From the IMG/VR virus record IMGVR_UViG_3300008107_005855, positions 1 to 64,000 of that record: 64,000 nt of DNA. One strand, 5' to 3'. Below the pieces are notes generated by a model that saw nothing but the letters and a program-made list of their open reading frames with translations, had not been told where the DNA came from and ran no database searches. This document shows, one piece after another, positions 30,201-36,730 of the stretch; position 1 is the stretch's first letter, and each line of letters opens with the position of its first letter. The DNA comes from a virus. The position numbers and the translations under genes were made by a program.

Positions 30201-33200
30201 CGGAGTTATCAGTAAGTTTGAGAACTTGGAAGGAAAGTCTGGTTGGGATCTGATTAGGTCCGAAGAAGACAAAGTTGATGTAAGTAATATTCTAAAACTA
30301 TTCTTATACAATAAAGAAACTAAAAAAATTAGTTCTTACCTAGATTTTATCAATCCAATTGCTGGAAGAATTTTAGGAATAGCAGACCAAGACTTGGATT
30401 ATAAAACAGTATACGATCCAGCATCTTATAACAAAGTATCAAGGACAACTGTTTCAAATAACAGTGATTATTATTGGACCGAAAACTATGTTGGAAAACT
30501 TTGGTGGAATTTAGACCTGGTCAAATACATAGACTATGAGCAAGGCGAACTATTATATAGAGCAAAAAATTGGTCTAGAGTATTCCCTGGCTCAACAATA
30601 CAAGTCAATGAATGGATAGAAAGTTCAGTGTTACCAAGTCAATATGTTGCCAATGGTGGCGATGGTACTCCTGTGTACCCGGACAATTCTGCCTACGTTG
30701 AAGATACCTACGTTGATTCCAGAACTGGAATAATTAAAACAAAATATTTTTACTGGGTAAGTGGCCGTAAAGGAATTAACACTAACAGTTCTAAAACAAG
30801 TAGCGCCGCTACTATACAAAACTTGATTGAGTTCCCAGAAGAGCAGGGAATAACTTATGCGGCAGTTATTAAAAATAATGCATTTAAATTATTTGGACTA
30901 GGAAACATTGGTACAGATCTGGTATTGCATGTAGACTATGAGATTGAAGCCAACAGCAATAATACCATACATGCAGAATATCAGCTGGTTAAACAAGGAA
31001 GTCCTGACAGCGAAATTCCGGCTAGCTTGTATGATAAAATGATCGACAGTCTAACAGGATTTGATAAGCTAGGACAAACTGTTCCAGATCCAAAACTACT
31101 AGACGCTGACAAAATTGGCCCAAGTATCAGACCAAGACAAACATTGGTACTAGACAAAATCAGCGCCATACGAAACTTAGTTGGGTATGTTAATAACATA
31201 TTAATTAAGAATCCGATAGTTGAAAGATTTGATATATCAAAACTTTTAAGTGCTGAACCTAAGCCTAATGCACCTCGGCGCACATATGATGCTGTATTAC
31301 AAAAAATGGTAGTATCTGGCGAGTGGCATAAAACTGTAAATGCAATTGAAGAACTTGAATATCTTGACATAGATGAATTAACATCTTCAATTCCTGCATC
31401 AGAGACACCTCGCGTTTTAATTAACAGTGTTCCGACTTTAGATGGCTTATGGGCTATATATCAATACGATGCTGTAACACAAGGGTGGAATCTATATAGA
31501 ATACAATCTTATAACACTCCAGAAACATGGGAATACACCGACTGGTATGCTAGCGATTATGACCCAACACAAGCTACAACCTATGTTGTGGAGCAGTACA
31601 AAGATGTTAAGGCTATAAAATTTGCTATAGGCGAGACAGTTAAAGTCAACGATGGCGGCCAAGGAAAATTTGTAATTTATCGGGTCAATGGCAAACTTAG
31701 ATTAGACCCAGTCGGTTACGAAAACGGCACACTACAGTTAAATTCTTCTTTTTATGATGTTGCCAGCAGTGGCACAGCATTTGATGGTGGAAACTTTGAT
31801 ACATTCCGATTTGATCAGAATAACAGCACTGAATTGCGTTATGTAATGGAAAGTATCAGAGATCAGTTGTTCACTGGTTATCTGTCAGATGAATTTAGTA
31901 ATTTGTTCTTTGTGTTAATTAATTACATACTAAGCGAACAAGTTAGTGTTGACTGGATTTTCAAATCTAGTTTTATTAGTGTGGTACACAAATTAAGAAA
32001 ACTTGCACAGTATCCTAGTTATATCAGTGATAATCAAAATTACTATGAAGATTACATCAATGAAGTCAAACCATACAGAACTAAAATTAGAGATTATCTA
32101 ATTTCATATGATGGTTTAGATGTGGTGCCAAATGACGTAACGGATTTTGACGCGGCACCAGTGTATAATTTTACCACTGGCAAATATTACAAACCGGCAT
32201 TGTCGGCCGCACTACAATCATTATCTAAGTTTAGTGTAGAATCTTTGATAGTTGGCGCAGGCGGCAGCGGATTTAGTTCAGAACCAATTATAACTATTAG
32301 TGCGCCCGATGACGCAACTGGTACTCGTGCCAGAGCTCGAGCTTTGATTGACCAGGTTACAGGTAGCATCATTGATGTTATTTTGTTGGACGGAGGATCT
32401 GGGTATTCGTCTACTCCGACCGTTACAATAAATGGAGATGGCACCGGAGCAATTGTTTATGCACAATTGGGTAACAGTCCAATTCGTAGTATGAAAACTG
32501 AAATAAAGTTTGACAGGGTTTCGTATACCAGTGATGTTAAAAGATGGCCTGCTCCTTTCCGCCCAGGTAACACAGACTACAGCGGACCAAATCCTCAATT
32601 TGCAAATATAACTTATTCACCGGGTGATATTGTTGGCGCTGATGGTGTAGCATATCAACGGAGCGTGACCAATGGCAACATTACGTTATTTCCAATAGTA
32701 GACAAATTTACTCCTGGCGAATTTAACGTATATAGTGCCGAGAACTTTACAACAGCTGGGGACAGAATATCTGCATACTATGTCACTGGACACGAGAACA
32801 GTGAATACGATCCTGCAAACCCAACTTCATATATACAAAAAGTTGACTTGGCCGCAGTTGTCCCAGGAGTTGAATATCCAGGAAATAAAATACAAGGTCT
32901 ACGTTTCCAGACAGACAGAGCTGAAGTTGTAATACCAATTTCGACACAGACAACATACTATGGGAATGGAGTAGTGTCTGGCACTACCACTATACCATTT
33001 ACTTGGTGGAGTTCTAATTCTACAATCACATCAACGGTACCGGTCAGCGGCACTGGTTCTATTTTCTATCATGCACCCGGATTGCCAGAAGAATTATATC
33101 CAAGTGTCGATAACCCTAAAGCTAAAAAAGTAGCTTCCGGGGACTTTACACTAACTGCAATACCAAATTCGGGTTATCGAGGTTTAACAGTTTGGCAGTC

Positions 33201-34293
33201 AGGCCGATCTTACGCCAATGCTGCCGTGGTGTCAGTGGGCGGAAACTTTTACGAAGCATTGGCGTCAAACAGTGTAGCCACTGTTCCTACTACAGTATTT
33301 TCATTGGCAGAATTCCAGGAAATTGATTTATATCCTGATGCTGGAGAATATGTTGTTGAAGCAATTGATGATGATGGTATTCATTTAAACGTAGCAGTCA
33401 ATGGAGCATTTTCGTCAAATGCTTATGTAATGTCGTTGTCATATAACGTTGACCCGCCATACTTAAAGGCACTGGATACTTTAATTTCCAGCTCATTTAC
33501 AGAAGATCCTGCAGAAAGTCAAGCGTCATTGATAATAGAAGGCGGTGCATTTGTTGACACTTACAGTAGTCATGCTCCTGAAGAGTTAATACCGGGCAGA
33601 ATCTTTGACAGTGTCATAATCAGAGTATTCACTGCTATGACTACTACACCATTCCGCGTTGTAACTTCAGACGACGAATTGGCCATTGGATCTGTATTAG
33701 CATACGCACAGTTGATAAAATTTGATGGTACTCGAGAATTCCGTAGATTGTCAAAGGATAACACAACTACATTGTCACAGCCATTAAACTACACAGATGC
33801 AAATGTGCATTTGACTAGCACATCATTCTTGCCAATTCCAAGTCCAGCATTTAATGTGCCGGGTTCAATTTATATCAACGGCGAAAAAATTAATTTTTAC
33901 ACCATCGATTATACCAACAATGTAATTGGACAAATTACTCGCGGCGCAGATGGAACATTAAAACAAAATTATGTTGCATCAGGCGCCATTGTTAACAACG
34001 GTAGTAAAACTGAAGAAATTGATAATGCCGAATTTATTGTTTGGCAAAATCGTGTAGTCGGCGGAACAAGCAGTGGTCTAGTGCAAATTGCCACACCACA
34101 GCTGACAGCCAATGGTACTCCGGGCAAATTCAATGAACCAGTAATTTACTATGCGGCATCTTCTAATGTGTCTGTAACAGCAGGCGACGTGGTAGATGGC
34201 ACAGGATTTGCCGGAGCAGAAACATCACATGTGTTGTTCTTAAAAGAAAAAATATATGGTAATTTAACATTGCCATATCCGTGGCAAACTTAA
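21205..34293 (+). CDS. Giant baseplate/tail structural protein (4362 residues) with a seven-bladed FG-GAP propeller
   Basis: A single open frame of 13 kb directly after gp6, where T4 has gp7, so it may be a greatly expanded wedge or peripheral baseplate protein. The N-terminal 150 residues (INFLPEVFRS and following) look like an anchoring segment. Two WxxxxxYxxG modules (about 1929 and 3996) resemble carbohydrate-binding modules. Seven FG-GAP-like blades (FGHS/FGYS...IGAPG) begin near residues 2339, 2392, 2450, 2571, 2707, 2888 and 2971. A Gly-rich pair with GGSGYSSTPTVTI is near 3681-3760. It has no membrane segment. ATG at 21205 follows a GGATC site. It probably contacts the host surface, but this is inferred. 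Confidence 0.75.
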   Translation: MAAVKTINFLPEVFRSNANKKFLTATLDQLVSEPNLQKINGYVGRQFAPTYKNTDNYIIEPTAERQVYQLEPSLVVKDKLNNVKFVGTYIDLLQKLKYHGALTDNQDRLFSAENYSFNPSIEFDKFINFSQYYWLPNGPNAVSVSALPKNTLVTGVVTSTDLYFRRQENHFQVEYEGSTTQPNPTIYLQRGITYTLSFEQSGGSAFWIQTEPGLSGYKKLEPTVSSRNVLGVANNGSTVLPISFTPPLIDAQDQYNTMELVQPVAGRNVDYATELAYNQIHNRTLAELSVIGGIAGADTNLNGKFLIFLPPTQDFVSAYSDNGLFDYDPEGFDGFKFDGGRLVPRTVLANYQPFNPWESVGLYDAYNYEQSGYGFDEGFQPDLAVGSGVEVPLAQRGGMWRINLVTADDGQSTIVKLSPAGDVPYRNKVYITSGSQTGKSYFKNTAGVFEKIPDITATLDTLYYQDGSNSRRVGVIKLIDPLDISLNIEEQIIGLKSYTSPNGVEFTNGLMLQFDDTVTPAIYQDGYWIVEGVGQSIKLVRFANLTTPEENIGNTNTAFDSNPYDSTDFDVDSGTPGTPDYITINRSSIDGNAWSRSNRWFHIDVIKKIAEYTNSIPLFNQLSRANRPIIEFNADIDLINHGKVFKAPIDTINFSVTDIFNQIENKPIGYELDGVVLDGGIRIIFANSADALYKNKIYTITVKEIAGLKNIHLELADDYQIESGHQIIVTNGTYKGNSYYFDGSTWQRSQEKTKVNQPPLFDMFDTNGISFADNERYYGTTFAGTKLFSYSIGTGSNDAYLGFPLKYQNFNQIGDIVFENNFDTDTFTYLEGSATVPVPVNRGYVGFNVGLTDKIYKNNWTTNEHESRQYQVITYFYNDTRYFEIDISPMEGAHNKVFVNNKYINQNNYTISKVNNIKVLILNNSVNLAVGDKIDILIHSDSVSDIGYFQVPDNLDLNAENKDFSTLTLGQLRNHVAVKATNNTDIVGTVPGVSNLRDLDVANTSGSILQHSSSLLYPSLFVTNNEMNFFQGIEYAEKEYTKFKNKFLELAVKNSYDVSDVPGTVDKILTEINKYKTNAFPWYYSDMVPYTANQRTVLPTYTILDTQIKEYEITSIFNDKELGNKSVLVYYTPTTLTTFSTITTGSNVILVDIDTISAGLVNISIPTAYQRTYIGQGLSGPGIQPGTKIVAVDFTSLTITMDKPATLTGKFQLSTVPTTKLLVKDYDYSFNPIRPTITLDPAFYTFPNDQLTIIEYNNTDGNFVPETPTKLGLYPKFRPSIYTDNTYQTPIAVIQGHDGSITPAFDDYRDDLLLELEIRIYNNIKVNYNPEIFNIKEIIPGKSRTTDYSLKEFNQVLGRSFLRWAGDQQVDFTNNTTFDIGNPWTWNYKKFRDVIDGERAPGFWRGIFKYLYDTDRPHTNPWEMFGFSIEPIWWSTRYGSAPYTGKNAQLWEDVRTGYIAEPGNERNDVLYARPNIKKIIPIDEYGLLRSPDQFLSADIDSTKVGGSFAIGDLGPVEAAWHRSSNYPFAVQQAMALLKPGVYFSKLINTNNYNNNNVVQQFAMSDTQRRLTPKTVVLNGEEVNGAISRASGYAGYITNYLKYKGIDPFLADGTGFSVRNYLNNIGIQLGYKVGGYTDKKLLKVLAEHSSPGSTNESVIIPDENYQVILNKSSPTKRLVYSAVLVQRTTSGYSVSGYNLNYPFFTIIPSLQNGNKYTVSQLQETATIYRDYQNVKLTVPYGYEFNTRQELVDFLVSYGRFLTSQGLLFDEFDTELKERPDFVLSAKEFLAWSQQGWKANNIIVLNPIVNSLTVLTRDSVVDQIENAMSGTKLLDQEFNIIKTSQLTVLREEDRFSVKTINNVPIALAELNLVQYEHVLLFDNSTVFNDVIYAPELGNRQSRLKLIGSKTSNWTGKLNPPGFIYNSADIASWQPGADYRKGSLIEFKNNYYVALDNLDAVDKFDSSKWQFIDKEQIKTGLLPNFATNAKQFENFYDSDDRPSNEDIDKFGAGLIGFRERSYLSDLNVDSGTQLKFYQGLLKQKGTLNSIQALTTATFSNLGGNLDLYEEWAIRVGEYGALDINQFFEIDVTPDVAKLTTLLSNDNTTIKDTVVVGETELYKKSNQFQTDFARIRDRKSFYDDDIATAGFVNLDDIDTTIFDMTSYNDLEDVLSEMGSGYKIWVAKDFDKNWNVYRVSETGNFVSTISYSLDNLIKIETVAPHNFVGGEVVAIKNLDPRFNGVYRVLSVIDLNNFITVAYKNVEAIIDAPVTGNGTLLKLESMRFTSITDAKEFAPLNGWKDKDKLFVEVASEDGKWGVYDKTEPFTFKETITKLRPDYLAGGGEEFGHSIALNNINSLMFVGEPGNLLGAVRVYTKDPLGNFNFTTSLFPSIVGAGRFGHSVALGNRIGVVGAPGTSSNTGAVVIYEQIAGNVLSLKQTLTPPNQRPSTTEAEFGYSVAISDDDRWVYIGAPGDNSVHAYGLRYAEEIIDNFTTTAGVTQYFLPFTPVDPDSVTLISSQRALILNIDYTISAGNQVDFLTTVFNDTIVAIQTSYFTYSYTLKIDNFMYETQDVDRFGHSVKCNSVGNEILVTAPKRAIYAATKDSLRTGQSLTGDSVIDAGQAYIFSRSTEVFNTVTETRVVTPRRNIPATHSVRVNGVLLVEGLQNDYNIGSNSIFFSSPIPSGYRVEVDTNVFNLESAITADTPTIYAQFGYSGQITKNSTRIAIGEPYYAQGSYRSGRVHDFLATKVKKYVMGRVPDPVVHDASGALIINDVYVPIGSYLTTPQGIVNQINSARIPGVTAELVTRAKESSDYTLTDLGYATMSGDNVWAKTAIAETEIGNSAQFVKINSIGELTINVDSGYPILWLGLNQFDNEDTLLKPYESTDQEYFGTSVAIVEETNQILVGSQSGTTVNELMFETNFTVDKGITTFYDSIIDSGSVYAYDYLVDYLTNKNVYVFGQQLSPANINSNEDFGRSIAVNLGEILIGSPVDSTIVAAGGVISKFENLEGKSGWDLIRSEEDKVDVSNILKLFLYNKETKKISSYLDFINPIAGRILGIADQDLDYKTVYDPASYNKVSRTTVSNNSDYYWTENYVGKLWWNLDLVKYIDYEQGELLYRAKNWSRVFPGSTIQVNEWIESSVLPSQYVANGGDGTPVYPDNSAYVEDTYVDSRTGIIKTKYFYWVSGRKGINTNSSKTSSAATIQNLIEFPEEQGITYAAVIKNNAFKLFGLGNIGTDLVLHVDYEIEANSNNTIHAEYQLVKQGSPDSEIPASLYDKMIDSLTGFDKLGQTVPDPKLLDADKIGPSIRPRQTLVLDKISAIRNLVGYVNNILIKNPIVERFDISKLLSAEPKPNAPRRTYDAVLQKMVVSGEWHKTVNAIEELEYLDIDELTSSIPASETPRVLINSVPTLDGLWAIYQYDAVTQGWNLYRIQSYNTPETWEYTDWYASDYDPTQATTYVVEQYKDVKAIKFAIGETVKVNDGGQGKFVIYRVNGKLRLDPVGYENGTLQLNSSFYDVASSGTAFDGGNFDTFRFDQNNSTELRYVMESIRDQLFTGYLSDEFSNLFFVLINYILSEQVSVDWIFKSSFISVVHKLRKLAQYPSYISDNQNYYEDYINEVKPYRTKIRDYLISYDGLDVVPNDVTDFDAAPVYNFTTGKYYKPALSAALQSLSKFSVESLIVGAGGSGFSSEPIITISAPDDATGTRARARALIDQVTGSIIDVILLDGGSGYSSTPTVTINGDGTGAIVYAQLGNSPIRSMKTEIKFDRVSYTSDVKRWPAPFRPGNTDYSGPNPQFANITYSPGDIVGADGVAYQRSVTNGNITLFPIVDKFTPGEFNVYSAENFTTAGDRISAYYVTGHENSEYDPANPTSYIQKVDLAAVVPGVEYPGNKIQGLRFQTDRAEVVIPISTQTTYYGNGVVSGTTTIPFTWWSSNSTITSTVPVSGTGSIFYHAPGLPEELYPSVDNPKAKKVASGDFTLTAIPNSGYRGLTVWQSGRSYANAAVVSVGGNFYEALASNSVATVPTTVFSLAEFQEIDLYPDAGEYVVEAIDDDGIHLNVAVNGAFSSNAYVMSLSYNVDPPYLKALDTLISSSFTEDPAESQASLIIEGGAFVDTYSSHAPEELIPGRIFDSVIIRVFTAMTTTPFRVVTSDDELAIGSVLAYAQLIKFDGTREFRRLSKDNTTTLSQPLNYTDANVHLTSTSFLPIPSPAFNVPGSIYINGEKINFYTIDYTNNVIGQITRGADGTLKQNYVASGAIVNNGSKTEEIDNAEFIVWQNRVVGGTSSGLVQIATPQLTANGTPGKFNEPVIYYAASSNVSVTAGDVVDGTGFAGAETSHVLFLKEKIYGNLTLPYPWQT

Positions 34294-34315
34294 CTAAAAT
34301 TTTAAGGAAAAAATC

Positions 34316-34480
34316 GTGATAAATAACCATATAGATAAAAATCAATTGGAATTGGCAGAATCTGGGGAAAGCGGTGTGGTAGATAAGAAACCCGACGAAA
34401 AACCCAGTTTGGTAGTACAAGGATTTTTTAAAATTTATGATCCAGAATCTGGAGAAGTAATGGTGCAAGGTCGCGCATAA
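34316..34480 (+). CDS. Short protein sharing a KIYDPESG segment with the next gene
   Basis: A 54-residue frame starting at GTG 34316, with AAGGA about 7 nt upstream, ending at TAA 34478-34480, one base before the next ATG. The N-terminal 35 residues are charged and Glu/Asp/Lys-rich. The last 20 contain GFFKIYDPESGEV, nearly the same as GFLKIYDPESGQM at residues 11-23 of the 34482 protein, so it looks like a partial duplication of that gene's start. A late promoter octamer overlaps its start codon, so it would be translated only from read-through transcripts. It may be a real small virion protein or a relic. Confidence 0.55.
   Translation: MINNHIDKNQLELAESGESGVVDKKPDEKPSLVVQGFFKIYDPESGEVMVQGRA
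34318..34325 (+). promoter_or_regulatory. Late promoter octamer GATAAATA
   Basis: GATAAATA, identical to the octamer at 36702-36709, begins at the third base of the GTG start of the 54-residue gene. A transcript from it would start inside that gene and provide an mRNA for the 34482 virion protein and those after it. Confidence 0.5.
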
Positions 34481-34481
34481 T

Positions 34482-35123
34482 ATGAAAACAGAAATAAACT
34501 TTAAAATTGACGGATTTCTAAAAATTTATGACCCAGAGTCTGGGCAAATGTTTGTAGATAAGAAAAACGCCATTCACTATGAAAACATGAGTGAAGCAAT
34601 CGCACAAAATTTAGGAAATAAAGGCGTAGAATTTATTACGGAAATGCATTTTGGAAATGGTGGCACAAACGTTGACCCTACTGGAGTTATCAACTATTTG
34701 CCAACAAATACCACAACACAAAACGCAAACTTGTATAGCCCTACATTTTATAAAAACGTTGATAATACTAGTAGTGCCAATCTTGATCCAACTAGAAATA
34801 AAATAACCATAAGCCACGTTCCTGGATTATTATACACAGACATCATTGTCAGTTGTTTACTGGACTACGGAGAACCTAACGCCAACAGCCCAGGCAACCT
34901 ACTAGGGTCAAATCAAGCCGCATTTGATAACAGTACAGATCTAAACGGTGGCTTTGTGTTTGATGAACTTGGATTAAAAGGCTTTAGTGTGTCCGGCGCT
35001 GGCACAGGAAAATTGCTGACTCACGTGGTTTTTCACCCAGTACAAAAATCTTTAAATCGTTTAATTCAAATTGATTATACAGTTAGAATTCAAACCTTAA
35101 CCAACCTAAGTGCTATAGGATAA
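34482..35123 (+). CDS. Virion structural protein of unknown type
   Basis: 213 residues, beta-rich, with no signal peptide or membrane segment. It begins with a short strand region holding KIYDPESG, then a helix (NMSEAIAQNLGNKG), FITEMHFGNGGT and a long beta region ending in YTVRIQTL. Position between the giant baseplate protein and the fibre-like genes suggests a baseplate or fibre attachment protein. I cannot assign it to a T4 gene product; gp8, gp9 or gp10 equivalents would lie in this area. The first 25 residues are echoed in the small upstream gene. Confidence 0.55.
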   Translation: MKTEINFKIDGFLKIYDPESGQMFVDKKNAIHYENMSEAIAQNLGNKGVEFITEMHFGNGGTNVDPTGVINYLPTNTTTQNANLYSPTFYKNVDNTSSANLDPTRNKITISHVPGLLYTDIIVSCLLDYGEPNANSPGNLLGSNQAAFDNSTDLNGGFVFDELGLKGFSVSGAGTGKLLTHVVFHPVQKSLNRLIQIDYTVRIQTLTNLSAIG

Positions 35124-35127
35124 AATA

Positions 35128-36678
35128 ATGTCTGTTTCTATTAATAAAACCAACGGAGATGTGTTAGCTATAATTCCTGACAGCACAGCCAACGGACCTG
35201 GCCTGGCACAAACTAACTCCTCGCTGTTTCTAATAGGCAGAAATTATACCAATTACGGCGAATTAGTAAATGAAAATTTTGTAAGACTGTTAGAAAATTT
35301 TGCAAATGCAAACCCGCCTGGCTTATCAGCTAGTCTTTTAACAGGGCAGTTGTGGTACGATACAGATCAAAGTTTGTTAAAAGTTTGGCAAACCAATGGC
35401 TGGAAATCGTTGGCCACAATGGAAATATCAAATTCAACTCCAGTGACCCCGGCACCACAAGACGGACATCTTTGGTATGACACTGTCACTGAACAGCTAA
35501 AAATTTATGGCCGCTTGGCAGAAACCAGCGGAGGTCTCAAAGGTTGGAAAATTGTAGGCCCAGCATATTCTTATACACAAAGCCAAACTGGATCTTTTCC
35601 AGAGTCAATTATAGACTCAAACGGCAACGAAAGAACTTGTATTGTTTTCAGAGTTGGCAATACTCCTATAGCAATTTTTACCAAATTGGCTTTTACAATT
35701 AATACCACATTGGTATCTACATATAGCGGTCTTGGTCCAGCATTAAGTCCTGGACTTAATTTTGTAACAGATGCAACCATTCCTGGTTTTACTCTAAAGA
35801 CTGATAACTTAACATCAACAACCCTTGACGCACAGTTAGATGGAAATTTTGTCAAGTCTGATGAAAATGGTACCATTGATGGCACCTTGACATTAAATTC
35901 TAATTCGGGTCTTTATGTTGGTACAAATGGAAATGTCAGATTGCTGAGGTCTGGCACAACTTTACAATTAAACAATTTGACTGCTAATGGTTCAACACAA
36001 TTGAGTGTCACTAGCGGCACAGGAACATTAATGCCGTTTGTGGTTCTCGACCCAGCGACTGTTAAAGTTCGAATAAATGCAATTACAGAAGGACAAGTGT
36101 TCACCGGTACCACGTTTACTGGCACTAATTTTAACGGAAATTTCATTGGAAATTTAACCGCAACAAATATTAGCACATCTAGTATTACAAAATCTGGCAC
36201 AAACGGCACCGGTGACATTGGACAAATTAATAACAGATACAACACTGTGTATGCAGGGACGTTTTCAGGACAATCGGTACAGGCTCAGTACGCCGACTTG
36301 GCTGAAAGGTTCGAAGCAGACAATGAATATTTGGCCGGCACAGTAGTCGAGCTTGGTGGCGAAAAAGAAATTACCAAAGTTAAAGACGCTTTAAGTAACA
36401 AAGTGTTTGGTGTTGTTAGTAGCAAGGCCGCATACTTAATGAATGCAACAGCAGGATCAAATAAAACTCATCCTCCTGTGGCAGTTAGCGGACGAGTTCC
36501 AGTGAATGTTATTGGAAAAGTTAAAAAAGGGGATCGACTAGTGAGCGCAGGTAACGGGCTAGCCAGAGCCGGAAATGACAGCGAATTGACCCCTTGGAAT
36601 GTAATTGGGCGAGCATTGATAGATAAAAATACAGAAAATGAAGGTGTTATTGAAGCAATAGTGAAACTAAACTCTTAA
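35128..36678 (+). CDS. Tail-fibre-like structural protein, copy 1
   Basis: 516 residues. The N-terminus (about 30-160) has NYxxYGELVNENFVRLLENF, then GQLWYDT and a second GHLWYDT unit with W-K-x-V-G-P, a virion attachment pattern seen in marine myophage fibre proteins. The middle is low-complexity beta repeats (FTGTTFTGTNFNGNF). The C-terminal domain from about 388 (YADLAERFEAD, then GVVS, PPVAVSGRVPV and GKVKKGDRLVSAG) is a conserved phage fibre end that may act as a trimerisation or self-cleaving chaperone. The next gene is a paralogue with the same N- and C-termini but a different middle, fitting diversified host-binding fibres. Confidence 0.75.
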   Translation: MSVSINKTNGDVLAIIPDSTANGPGLAQTNSSLFLIGRNYTNYGELVNENFVRLLENFANANPPGLSASLLTGQLWYDTDQSLLKVWQTNGWKSLATMEISNSTPVTPAPQDGHLWYDTVTEQLKIYGRLAETSGGLKGWKIVGPAYSYTQSQTGSFPESIIDSNGNERTCIVFRVGNTPIAIFTKLAFTINTTLVSTYSGLGPALSPGLNFVTDATIPGFTLKTDNLTSTTLDAQLDGNFVKSDENGTIDGTLTLNSNSGLYVGTNGNVRLLRSGTTLQLNNLTANGSTQLSVTSGTGTLMPFVVLDPATVKVRINAITEGQVFTGTTFTGTNFNGNFIGNLTATNISTSSITKSGTNGTGDIGQINNRYNTVYAGTFSGQSVQAQYADLAERFEADNEYLAGTVVELGGEKEITKVKDALSNKVFGVVSSKAAYLMNATAGSNKTHPPVAVSGRVPVNVIGKVKKGDRLVSAGNGLARAGNDSELTPWNVIGRALIDKNTENEGVIEAIVKLNS

Positions 36679-36701
36679 GATTATAAGTAGTTTTAAATTG
36701 T

Positions 36702-36709
36702 GATAAATA
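36702..36709 (+). promoter_or_regulatory. Late promoter octamer GATAAATA
   Basis: GATAAATA lies 22 nt before the ATG of the second fibre-like gene (36731), with a GGAG ribosome-binding site (36719-36722) between them. Spacing and site order fit a functional T4-type late promoter. Confidence 0.65.
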
Positions 36710-36730
36710 AAAACATACGGAGTTAAAAGA

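Noticed and set aside
36100-36170. Repeated FTGT/NFNG segments as a DNA repeat or CRISPR-like array
   Set aside because: They are in-frame protein repeats of a fibre shaft; no regular spacer-repeat structure at DNA level.
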